From Dehalococcoidia bacterium (GTDB lineage Bacteria > Chloroflexota > Dehalococcoidia > Dehalococcoidales > W498), in contig DUEE01000004.1 in assembly GCA_011170285.1 (NCBI GenBank), positions 1-46,212 on the forward strand: a stretch of 46,212 nt of DNA. Reading direction: 5' to 3'. The notes beneath the pieces were generated by a model. It searched no databases, had not been told where the DNA came from, and was given only the letters and a program-made list of their open reading frames with translations. This document shows, piece after piece, positions 1 through 6,904 of the stretch; position 1 is the first letter of the stretch; every line of letters starts with the position of its first letter. The position numbers and the translations under genes were made by a program.

Positions 1-2
1 CC

Positions 3-98
3 TGGTATCGTAATGATAGGCTGCATCAAGCGTTGTGGTATAAAAGCCCGCGGGATTATGCTAAGATGACATTTCAGAGTAAACTATTGGTGGCCTGA
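3..98 (+). CDS. IS3-type transposase, C-terminal end (partial)
   Basis: The frame starting at base 3 is open from the window edge to a TGA at 96-98 and encodes 31 residues. They include YRNDRLHQALWYKSPRDYAK, which matches the C-terminal 'YN-x-RxHQALGYxTPxxY' tail of DDE integrase-core transposases of the IS3/IS150 and IS481 type. The catalytic DDE core lies outside the window, so activity cannot be judged. The terminal inverted repeat follows directly. Orientation is opposite to the neighbouring cassette. The family call is fairly safe; the exact subgroup is not. Confidence 0.75.
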   Translation, partial: WYRNDRLHQALWYKSPRDYAKMTFQSKLLVA

Positions 99-127
99 TT
101 TGGTCCAGTTTAAGAGGGTTCACCTCA
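99..127 (+). repeat. Right terminal inverted repeat of the IS3-type element
   Basis: Directly after the transposase stop comes a stretch whose reverse complement begins TGAGGTGAACCCTCTTAAAC and continues TGGACC. This resembles the terminal repeats of IS3/IS150-group elements, which begin with TGA or TGAACC. The element end is placed at 122 or 127. The matching left end lies outside the window. Confidence 0.55.
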
Positions 128-160
128 GTTTGGATTCTAATCCACAACCAAGCTTACTGG

Positions 161-198
161 AAAAGGGGTCAGGGAACATTTTCACTGACCCCTTTTTT
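161..198. terminator. Perfect 12-bp hairpin with flanking A/T runs (bidirectional terminator or REP-like palindrome)
   Basis: AAAAGGGGTCAG (161-172) pairs perfectly with CTGACCCCTTTT (185-196) across a 12-nt loop, and T continues to 198. On the minus strand the stem also ends in a T run. It sits just beyond the stop of the last cassette gene (259), where a minus-strand terminator is expected. GGGGTCAG palindromes also occur as REP-like elements linked to Y1 (RAYT) transposases, so a repeat origin is possible. Confidence 0.55.
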
Positions 199-258
199 GT
201 CCTCAATAGGTAACGAAATGCATCACGCAGACTAATATTTGGGTAGGGCTGGAATCCG

Positions 259-804
259 TCAGTCCATTCGAGTCGACTTCTTGATATCTCGCACCCTGTC
301 AAATGGTGCCCAATGAATTAGCTGTGTATAGTGTAAATTTAACTGTATCGCGATATTAGCCATTCGTTTCATTCCAGACTCGAAAGACTCCTCTGTCAAA
401 GTCTCCTGGTCCCAGGATAATTCACTAGATATTGGATCTTCCTTTAATCTCGGATTTGACCGGATTAGTCCAAGAACCTCGCCACCTGCTTTAAGCTCAA
501 TGTATGCTGAGTGAATCAAATTGTTTCGATACTTGCGGAGAGAGTGCGTTTCCTTAACAATTGCATCGAACGCCCTTTTTCGTTTCTCAGCGTCTTCAGG
601 AGCGATACGATTGATTAGTTCTGAATAAATCTTCTGAACCTTACCTATAAGCTCACTGAAACTCTCCGTCCTAAGGGATTTCGGCGGCCATTCTGTCCTC
701 TTTGGGTCAAGAATAAGCCAGCCGATTTCCCTAAAACGGTTTTCCAACCATTGGAAAGACACCATAAATTCGCCGAGTTTCCGGTATATTGAGTCTACGT
801 TCAT
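259..804 (-). CDS. HEPN-like hypothetical protein, last gene of the accessory cassette
   Basis: This encodes a 181-residue, helix-rich, charged protein that I cannot assign to a named family. Residues 90-100 contain R-N-N-L-I-H (R93 to H98), matching the R-x4-6-H motif that forms the RNase centre of many HEPN toxins and defence effectors. However, an 'RN-x-LIH' helix is also found in non-catalytic HEPN-like proteins. There is no signal peptide or membrane segment. The gene lies 63 bp downstream of the previous cassette gene, in the same orientation, and a strong hairpin follows the stop. The ATG at 804 starts the conserved-looking N-terminus. A role as effector or accessory of the cassette is inferred only from position and the R-x4-H motif. 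Confidence 0.6.
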   Translation of the reverse strand: MNVDSIYRKLGEFMVSFQWLENRFREIGWLILDPKRTEWPPKSLRTESFSELIGKVQKIYSELINRIAPEDAEKRKRAFDAIVKETHSLRKYRNNLIHSAYIELKAGGEVLGLIRSNPRLKEDPISSELSWDQETLTEESFESGMKRMANIAIQLNLHYTQLIHWAPFDRVRDIKKSTRMD

Positions 805-867
805 TATCTACTAGATAACTCTACTTTACTTTGCAGGCCGTTCGTACGGTCATATTTCAGCGTACCA

Positions 868-1599
868 CTAGACGAGGATAGGCGTTCGAGATATAGGGTG
901 TTTCCTCACTCGTATTAAGTCACCCCAATTCTGCGAGACCTGAGCAGTATTTTCGAACAACATATCCTCATGATGAGGTTGAGGTATCAGCAAGAAGGCC
1001 ACATGAAAAGTGCAGTAGGAGATTACATTACGGATACCTTTGAGAGCTTTGAACTGTTGGGCCAAACTACGAATAAATGGCTCACGCGACTTGCGAGGGA
1101 AATGCTGGTAAAGTAGGACCGAGTGCCCTGACTCATATGATGCTTCTACCTCACACCAATAAATATATTTCGAGGATTTCTTTTTGCCACGAGGGACGGA
1201 TTTCACTCCAAGTCCGTTGTCTGGATCAAAGAAGACTAGGTCAGCACCTTCGGCAAACTTGAAGAACTTGTCAAAGTATTGATCCCGCAGGTGCATGTTA
1301 TCCTGAATGACCTCGTCGTAGAAGCGGCAGTTTCGAATTACGTTAGCTTGCTCAATAATATTTACGTGTCTAACACCCTTATCAAGAACGTGCTCTCTTA
1401 AATGTTCATACAATACTGGGTCATATTTTCTCCATGTTTCCGGTTGCTCTAAATACCTGGTCCGTCTTCCGTCCGTCCCGTTATCATCTTCAGTCAATAC
1501 CCAGCAGACTACCGTATTAATTTGTCCGTTTCCACCGAGAAGCCTAAGTAAACTATACTTCTTGTAATCGTTAATATCACCAAAATACTGATTCTTCAT
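868..1599 (-). CDS. Uncharacterised protein with a DPDNG motif (possible Rossmann/methyltransferase-like fold)
   Basis: This encodes 243 residues. Residues 2-21 carry an ordered N-terminus with FGD-IND-YKKY-SLLR, and residues 121-130 read LVFFDPDNGL, an acidic motif after a hydrophobic strand. This resembles the position of DPPY-type motifs in Rossmann-like methyltransferases and in TcmP (three-Cys-motif partner) relatives. A later hydrophobic strand (FHVAFLLIP, about 198-206) fits an alpha/beta fold. I do not recognise a named family, and no activity is claimed. It lies 29 bp downstream of the DUF7002 gene and is probably cotranscribed with it. The start ATG at 1599 directly precedes the conserved-looking N-terminus. 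Confidence 0.6.
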   Translation of the reverse strand: MKNQYFGDINDYKKYSLLRLLGGNGQINTVVCWVLTEDDNGTDGRRTRYLEQPETWRKYDPVLYEHLREHVLDKGVRHVNIIEQANVIRNCRFYDEVIQDNMHLRDQYFDKFFKFAEGADLVFFDPDNGLGVKSVPRGKKKSSKYIYWCEVEASYESGHSVLLYQHFPRKSREPFIRSLAQQFKALKGIRNVISYCTFHVAFLLIPQPHHEDMLFENTAQVSQNWGDLIRVRKHPISRTPILV

Positions 1600-1628
1600 T
1601 ACATACCCATTTTAAATATAGAATAATA

Positions 1629-2306
1629 CTAAGGCCAGATATGCGCTAGTTTTTCAAACTCCGGCTTTTCGTAATTGATTCTATGAGCTATCCATCTTTT
1701 AACAGAAGTCGCTACTTCAGCGATGTTGGTAATCCCTTCCTCTATAACCAATTCAGCAATATAGGGAGCATTGTAGTCAGATATTTTCTTGAACGTTTCC
1801 CGACCACGAGTATGAGGTCTGTCATATTTTTCAGGGTCGTAGTAAGTACTACCAGAGTTTATACTCGACAATGTAACTCGGCTTGCGTAACGTTCTAGTA
1901 ATAGGCGGGCGTCTACCGTTATGACCAGTTGAGGGCTATTCTTATACTCTTTTGCCGCTAAGAATATCTCGAGGCTTTTCCAAGTTGCCCAGAAGAAAAT
2001 CCTCCCATTTATTAGCCCATACCATTCTTTGGGGGACATTCCTCCTAAGAGACATCTCTTTAGTACGTCCGGTGGCATCGGAATTTGATCACGTATGATC
2101 GCATCCTCTAACCCATCACATGAAATTATTGTTTTTTGGGGACGCCATTCGGATTCGAATTTTTCACGCTCTGTACCGCAATACCCATAGAGCGTGAGAA
2201 TAGCAGAAGTACTTAGGAGACCATACCTTTGAATATTTGGCCAACTACCATCTTCCGCCATATGGTATAGCTTTGGTGAGCACTTGATCAAATCCTCAGT
2301 TCTCAT
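1629..2306 (-). CDS. DUF7002 family protein (possible ADP-ribosyltransferase-like fold)
   Basis: This encodes 225 residues from the ATG at 2306, seven bases after the stop of the upstream fusion gene; a longer TTG start at 2333 would overlap that gene. The protein matches my memory of DUF7002: LYHMAEDGSWPNIQRYGLLS near residues 13-32, IPMPPDVLKRCL (75-86), INGRIFFWAT (99-108) and SSINSGST (147-154). The order 'YH ... GLLS ... FFW ... AELVIEEG' (H15, F104-W106, E185) resembles DarT/DUF4433-type ADP-ribosyltransferases, with an early His, an aromatic strand and a late Glu. That relation is my inference. Its company with a macro-domain gene two positions upstream gives the idea some weight. There is no membrane segment. 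Start confidence is moderate, as no strong ribosome binding site is visible. Confidence 0.7.
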   Translation of the reverse strand: MRTEDLIKCSPKLYHMAEDGSWPNIQRYGLLSTSAILTLYGYCGTEREKFESEWRPQKTIISCDGLEDAIIRDQIPMPPDVLKRCLLGGMSPKEWYGLINGRIFFWATWKSLEIFLAAKEYKNSPQLVITVDARLLLERYASRVTLSSINSGSTYYDPEKYDRPHTRGRETFKKISDYNAPYIAELVIEEGITNIAEVATSVKRWIAHRINYEKPEFEKLAHIWP

Positions 2307-2313
2307 AAGACAC

Positions 2314-3915
2314 TTACCATGAACGTCGGTCAATAATACTCCGGCTATTAAATCCGGTCGAGATTAGTGAAACGGGAGCTCTTGCCACACGTTCAACCTC
2401 CTGGATGAAATTAATGGTTTCCTGAGTTAGCTGATCAAATCGTTTTGCCTGTACGTTCTCTTTTCTAATATAATCTGTGAAAGTTAATGCTATGTCAGTG
2501 GTGCCATTTAGAAGAGCTGCACGATGAAGAAGTTCCCAATCAAACTCGCCTATACGTCGCCTCCTGTTGGTTGTCGTAGTTTTCTCAGCTTTCCGTAGCC
2601 TTGAAGCACTATACCCAGACCTACGAGCAATCTCTTCCCAGCTGATGTCACGCAAAGGTCCAGACGTTTCTTTTTCTGGACTTTCTACTCTAATAGGATA
2701 TGTGCGACATACCATAATTACTTTACGCACCCTATTTGGAGGTATACCCGACTCCGCTAAACAACCTAAAACAGTCGTATCCCTAGAAGTAACATAAGGG
2801 TATATACCATGATAAAGGCTTAGCCCTGTACCCTGAGTACCTTCAAGTAGTACCTTCTGATTCTGTGAATAAGCATCTTCAAGTAAGTCCAAAGCATTGC
2901 CCAGAAAGGGTTTAAGTTCAGGAATATGTTTTGCCAATAAGGTATCCTTGTTACGTTGCATTATGCGCCTTGCTGTAGCAGCACCGACACCTTGCCCCGT
3001 CGAGCCAATATTCTTTACCAGTTCATCTTCCGCACTGATGTCATCTTCATTAATTACCATTGCGTTTCCATCAATACAGAGTCTCTGGGCATCAACTCCA
3101 CAGTCAGCAATTTCCTTCAAAAGCTTTTCTATTCGTAATACAGCTCCTGGTCCGATAAGAAGCCGTGCCTCACTCTTTCTAGTACCAGATGGGAGTTGGT
3201 GATGGGCATATGGTTCTGGGACTTCGAATACTGAATGACCTGCATTTGGCCCTCCAACCCGTACAAGTAAATCGTATTCTCTAGCCAGATGAGCTACTAT
3301 TTGTCCCTTTCCCTCGCTCCCATACTGCCCTCCGACAACTATGTCAACAAATCCGGTACCACGACCTGTACGGATACTTAGGTGACTTACAGCCCTAATT
3401 AGAACATCCTGCTCTGTACTCCTTTTTGTGTCTATCACTACATCAGCGACTTCTGCTAGTTCCTCGACTTGTTTCTCGGTTGGATTCTCCCGTACTTCTG
3501 AGTATTGGAAGTCTTTCTCCCTTCCTTGCTGACGGCGTCGATTGAACCTCTGCTCTAATTCATTTACAGGAGCTGTAAGGTGAACATGTACTACAACCTG
3601 CCCATAAGCTTCACGAATAACTTGAATCTGTTCTTTTATTCTAACCGAATCTATAATGATGTTAGGGACTGTATTAAGCTGATTTGCCCACTCCCTCAAT
3701 TCCTCTAACACCCATCTACCCCGGGTTCTTTTGTCGAGTCGCTCACCTTCAGTCTGTAAGACTTTCCTATCTTGCACGAAATCTCTTCTAACCCTTCTCT
3801 TTAAGACTTCGTTAGTTTTGAAAATAGACATACCGTAACGCTCTGCAAGCCCTTTGGCCAAAGTGGATTTCCCAGAAGAGATTGGTCCAGACAGCAAGAT
3901 AATCCTATTAACCAT
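2314..3915 (-). CDS. P-loop nucleotide kinase fused to a short PurA/PurZ-like adenylosuccinate synthetase
   Basis: This encodes 533 residues with two enzyme domains. Residues 1-180 are an NMP-kinase-like P-loop domain: Walker A GPISSGKST at 10-18, then IIIDSVR at 86-92 and an Arg-rich lid near 123-132. Residues 190-533 are an adenylosuccinate synthetase domain of about 345 residues, shorter than the usual 430. It shows GGQYGSEGKG (195-204), GGPNAGHSV (221-229), EGTQGTGLSLYHGIYPYVTS (358-377) and TTNRRRRIGEFDW (448-460). His227 matches the catalytic His of PurA, but Ser200 replaces the catalytic Asp of GDEGKG. From memory, phage PurZ enzymes, which condense aspartate with dGMP on the way to 2-aminoadenine DNA, carry this change. 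Substrate preference is inferred, not shown. The ATG at 3915 has GGGAAGA upstream, and the gene follows the macro-domain gene by 31 bp. Confidence 0.85.
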   Translation of the reverse strand: MVNRIILLSGPISSGKSTLAKGLAERYGMSIFKTNEVLKRRVRRDFVQDRKVLQTEGERLDKRTRGRWVLEELREWANQLNTVPNIIIDSVRIKEQIQVIREAYGQVVVHVHLTAPVNELEQRFNRRRQQGREKDFQYSEVRENPTEKQVEELAEVADVVIDTKRSTEQDVLIRAVSHLSIRTGRGTGFVDIVVGGQYGSEGKGQIVAHLAREYDLLVRVGGPNAGHSVFEVPEPYAHHQLPSGTRKSEARLLIGPGAVLRIEKLLKEIADCGVDAQRLCIDGNAMVINEDDISAEDELVKNIGSTGQGVGAATARRIMQRNKDTLLAKHIPELKPFLGNALDLLEDAYSQNQKVLLEGTQGTGLSLYHGIYPYVTSRDTTVLGCLAESGIPPNRVRKVIMVCRTYPIRVESPEKETSGPLRDISWEEIARRSGYSASRLRKAEKTTTTNRRRRIGEFDWELLHRAALLNGTTDIALTFTDYIRKENVQAKRFDQLTQETINFIQEVERVARAPVSLISTGFNSRSIIDRRSW

Positions 3916-3946
3916 GAGTATCTTCCCTATATTCCATTCGCTTGTC

Positions 3947-5320
3947 TCATCCTAGCATTGAGCTGAATCTTAATGCTCCTTGGGTCTCAACTAGTTCATC
4001 CTCGGGAAGTGTGTAAACAGTCACAGCAATACCATTTCTCACTAAGATTTCGTCAATAAGTTCTAAGATGTAACTCCAATTACCGCCGGCATATCCCGTT
4101 CCTATACGTGGCATATGAATCGCAGCGGCTTTGTCTTTAGCAATTCCCTTAAGTTGACGTAGGCAATCCTTAAGTGCTGCGTACCTGATTCGCGGTTTTA
4201 CGGACTCTCCATATCCATGTTGAGCAATCATGCTTACTACATACACGTCTTTTGAAGCAACAGATAATTGTATATTCCCGAGAGATAGATTCTCCGTATT
4301 AAGTATTGACCACTCCCTGAAATCTTTTTGCACAGATGGATACTTATTTCTAATAGCACGTGCGAAACCGGCGCCCCAGTTGGGAGTCTTATCATTTACT
4401 ATTTGGGCAATAATATGTGGCCCAGTTCCTCTTGGCTCAAGAGCATTACCGCGAATTGAAGTAATGGAAAGTGCTTTTGCTGTCTTACCATTATTACGAC
4501 GAGCAATCCCGATGACACGCGGATAGTGTTTTTCAGGGTAAGGGGGAATTCCAACGCATTCTAAGTAGAGCTCACGAAAGTCACGAATGCCTCGTTCAAT
4601 ACCTTTTGCCGTGTAACCTATAGCGGTACATTGCGATAAGATAGTGTCTTGAATCTCCAAACCTCTAGGTAGCTCAATTGTACTGGCTCGAGATGGGATA
4701 CTATAGTCCAATCGATACGCTCTGCTACCTTCAGTATCAATAATACGTGAAGCCGCGAACATAGTACATGGCTCAAGAGTAACTTTTGCTAACCTTATGG
4801 AAATAGCTTCAGTTGATACATCGAACCCCTTCTGAAGTCGTAATAAGTTGTCGATAGTAACTGGAGCCTTCGTATCGATCTCGTTTCCCACAGGCATAAG
4901 AAATTCAGCTGCAGCTATATTGCATAGGAGTTCTAGCTGCCAATCATCATCCCCGATACCGGTTGCTTTTTCTCTATTTCTTATCTTTTCCACATGGTCA
5001 GGGAACAAAGTATGTGCTATTTCATGAGCTATAGAGAAGCGCATACGTCCTCGTGGACGATTGGGATTAAATTCAATCTGTACCCGTTGGGAACCAGACG
5101 GTATAATTCGGGCATCTGGCACATCTTCACGTGGTATTGTTGGTATCTCGAGATATGTAGCTAGTTTGAATGGGTCAAACGGAGGGCCTTGCCAACCATC
5201 TTGTATAGCCGACAATACTATCTCCTTAGCTTTTTCAGTAATTAGATCAATTGGATCAAGCTTACCAGCAAACTGTAATATACTGGGGTTGGTCCAATAA
5301 CCTATTTGTTGAGTTGCCAC
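3947..5320 (-). CDS. ImmA/IrrE-type metallopeptidase fused to a C-terminal macro domain
   Basis: This encodes 457 residues. The N-terminal half is an ImmA/IrrE (DUF955) peptidase: FSIAHEIAHTLFPDH around 95-109 gives the zinc motif HEIAH (99-103), and ELLCNIAAAEFLMPV (130-144) supplies the usual third ligand region. Such enzymes cleave repressors in mobile elements and defence operons. Residues about 283-440 form a macro domain: SIRGNALEP (288-296), VNDKTPNWGAGFA (308-320), SMIAQHGYG (363-371) and PRIGTGYAGGNW (404-415). These match ADP-ribose-binding or hydrolysing folds of the Poa1/TARG1/DarG type. The start is a GTG with GGAGGT four to five bases upstream. It lies 27 bp after the AbrB-like gene. 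The fusion suggests coupling of ADP-ribose sensing or removal to regulated proteolysis; this is inference. Confidence 0.85.
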   Translation of the reverse strand: MATQQIGYWTNPSILQFAGKLDPIDLITEKAKEIVLSAIQDGWQGPPFDPFKLATYLEIPTIPREDVPDARIIPSGSQRVQIEFNPNRPRGRMRFSIAHEIAHTLFPDHVEKIRNREKATGIGDDDWQLELLCNIAAAEFLMPVGNEIDTKAPVTIDNLLRLQKGFDVSTEAISIRLAKVTLEPCTMFAASRIIDTEGSRAYRLDYSIPSRASTIELPRGLEIQDTILSQCTAIGYTAKGIERGIRDFRELYLECVGIPPYPEKHYPRVIGIARRNNGKTAKALSITSIRGNALEPRGTGPHIIAQIVNDKTPNWGAGFARAIRNKYPSVQKDFREWSILNTENLSLGNIQLSVASKDVYVVSMIAQHGYGESVKPRIRYAALKDCLRQLKGIAKDKAAAIHMPRIGTGYAGGNWSYILELIDEILVRNGIAVTVYTLPEDELVETQGALRFSSMLG

Positions 5321-5347
5321 AGCTACCTCCGAACATTTATCAATTTA

Positions 5348-5593
5348 TTAATCACTTTGGATATTATCATTCACTTCTCGGCCTTTTATCACAATCACTC
5401 TCTCTGTTGTATCTAGAAATACTCTTACCCGATCTCCAGGTTTAATACCAAGGGTAGTAAGAAGATTGGCATCGAGCTTAATGTGATTAGACTTATATAC
5501 TTTCACAGTTCCATATGAAGCCAGTTTGACGAGTGGCGCATGTTTATTCTTGTTGCTATTTCTAGTCATTTTTACAACATTTCCTACATCCAT
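5348..5593 (-). CDS. SpoVT/AbrB-like DNA-binding protein, first gene of the cassette
   Basis: This encodes 81 residues. Residues about 28-72 read as a swapped-hairpin AbrB/MazE domain: VKVYKSNHIKLDANLLTTLG, then IKPGDRVRVFLD and RVIVIKG. Proteins of this type bind DNA as dimers and act as antitoxins or autorepressors. The N-terminus is basic and polar. The gene leads the minus-strand cassette and lies only a few bases after a predicted start site, so translation may be nearly leaderless from 5593 or may begin at the internal ATG at 5569. The likely role is transcriptional control of the cassette, and possibly supply of the factor cleaved by the adjacent ImmA/IrrE peptidase; both are inferences from family and position. 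Confidence 0.75.
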   Translation of the reverse strand: MDVGNVVKMTRNSNKNKHAPLVKLASYGTVKVYKSNHIKLDANLLTTLGIKPGDRVRVFLDTTERVIVIKGREVNDNIQSD

Positions 5594-5602
5594 TTTGTAA
5601 TG

Positions 5603-5631
5603 ATGTTACCACTAAATATGTGTCATGTCAA
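5603..5631 (-). promoter_or_regulatory. Promoter of the accessory cassette
   Basis: On the minus strand TTGACA (5626-5631) and TAACAT (5603-5608) are separated by 17 bp. Transcription would start near 5596, just before the ATG at 5593. It is the only good sigma-70-like match upstream of the cassette. Confidence 0.5.
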
Positions 5632-5672
5632 TAGTTGATTCTGACGTAATTATGCAGCAAGAATTACTACCC

Positions 5673-5701
5673 TTGACTCCTTGAGCATTGAGTGTTAATA
5701 T
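5673..5701 (+). promoter_or_regulatory. Promoter of the divergent HTH gene
   Basis: TTGACT (5673-5678) and TAATAT (5696-5701) are separated by 17 bp, about 30 bp before the start codon at 5731. Together with the minus-strand promoter at 5603-5631 this forms a compact divergent control region. Confidence 0.45.
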
Positions 5702-5730
5702 TGCGGTATCGCTATACATTCGGAGTGAAC

Positions 5731-5934
5731 ATGCCAATATTGAACGAATATTTAGATGTCGTCGAAGCAGCCAAAATTCTCCACGTGCACTGGGAAACGG
5801 TTAAGCGTTTGTGTCGGGAGGGCCAAATAGCAGCACAGAAAGTACACAATAAATGGCTTATTCATAAGGATGATCTAAACCTATTTGCTAATACATATGA
5901 TGCACGTCGTGGTAAAAGGAAGAATAACATGTAG
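5731..5934 (+). CDS. Excisionase/MerR-like helix-turn-helix protein
   Basis: This encodes 67 residues from the ATG at 5731, with CGGAG just upstream; a longer start at 5692 lies inside the predicted promoter and is less likely. LDVVEAAKILHVHWETVKRL followed by CREGQIAAQKV and W-L-I-H-K-D-D-L is the classic HTH_17 'excisionase family' winged helix. Such proteins act as Xis directionality factors of integrative elements or as small regulators of adjacent operons. No integrase is seen in the window. It is transcribed away from the cassette, so it could control both directions or be a relic of the element that delivered the region. Confidence 0.75.
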   Translation: MPILNEYLDVVEAAKILHVHWETVKRLCREGQIAAQKVHNKWLIHKDDLNLFANTYDARRGKRKNNM

Positions 5935-6058
5935 GAGCCTATACATGAACAATGAAATTACTTATGCAATTACACGAAAGAGCACCGTCCGCCACGATTA
6001 TCATTAGTTAGAACTGCAGAATTGTCCCCATTTGATTCAGCAACCGAAGGAGAATCGA

Positions 6059-6751
6059 ATGAGTTTTAATAATATACTATTTCATGCAGCTGGCGATGCT
6101 ATAGCACCAACTGAAATAAGTAATGAAATAGACAGTTTTGGATATAATGATGCCATACACAAAATAATACAAGATTCTGAAGAATTAGACAGTGACGGGA
6201 AAGTATTTATCAAATGTACAGCGCGTATATTATCTAATTTCGGAATGACAAGGAGTGGCCCTTTCAAGGGAGTGGAAATAAACGAATCTGGAAGTGTGAA
6301 TCGCGAGGAGATATTACTAACCTGTTGGAAGGAAGTCGGAGATCATTTATTGGAGATACATAATTCGATACTTGAAAGTGGCTATTCTAGAGATAGATAT
6401 ATCCTAGAATTGACTGAGGTTAAGCGTGAGGAAGTAATAGCAGAAATTTGGTTGATTACAAAACAACTTTTGCCTTTTACAATGGGAAAAACGTCTTTTG
6501 GTCTTGTCGGAGCAAGCAAAATACTTTTTGCAGTTTTACCTGAAATTGTTCTACCAGTCGATAATAGCCAATGGTTGAACGTATTCAAAACGGTTGATAT
6601 TGGAGACGTTATCAAAGGGATGGTATTTGATATTCAACATTGGGAAAAGGTAACTGGAGCAAAGCTTAACGAAAGTGATCCCCAAAAAAGATTAACTACA
6701 CTCCCATCTGTATACAATGTGATGGCAATGGCCGCTAGGCCGAAAAAGTAA
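6059..6751 (+). CDS. Hypothetical protein of the accessory region
   Basis: This encodes 230 residues from the ATG at 6059, preceded by AAGGAGAA with good spacing; the longer start at 6032 is weaker. The protein is soluble-looking and mixed alpha/beta. One segment, GASKILFAVLPEIVLPVDNSQW (roughly residues 160-181), resembles the 'K-x-L-h-x-hhP-x-hhPhDn' helix-loop seen in several uncharacterised bacterial families, but I cannot name the family. Base composition is A/T-richer than the housekeeping genes that follow. It is the last gene before tRNA-Ala and follows the HTH gene by about 125 bp. Function unknown. Confidence 0.6.
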   Translation: MSFNNILFHAAGDAIAPTEISNEIDSFGYNDAIHKIIQDSEELDSDGKVFIKCTARILSNFGMTRSGPFKGVEINESGSVNREEILLTCWKEVGDHLLEIHNSILESGYSRDRYILELTEVKREEVIAEIWLITKQLLPFTMGKTSFGLVGASKILFAVLPEIVLPVDNSQWLNVFKTVDIGDVIKGMVFDIQHWEKVTGAKLNESDPQKRLTTLPSVYNVMAMAARPKK

Positions 6752-6904
6752 TTGAAGCAGCCAGGGTTGGTTTAGATTTCTTAATACAACCACCTTAATT
6801 GCTGAGCAGCAACTCTAAGGAAGCCACGGAAAGGTTATCGAGAAGACTCTTTCTGAAAACAGACGGCGACGATTGCGAAAGGTTCTAGGTATCGTCCCCT
6901 TAAG

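Noticed and set aside
120-302. Minus-strand 60-residue frame near the left end
   Set aside because: It overlaps the strong hairpin at 161-198 and the end of the HEPN-like gene and shows no protein-like conservation.
2307-2333. TTG start for the DUF7002 gene
   Set aside because: It would overlap the upstream gene by 20 bp, and an ATG at 2306 begins just before the conserved region.
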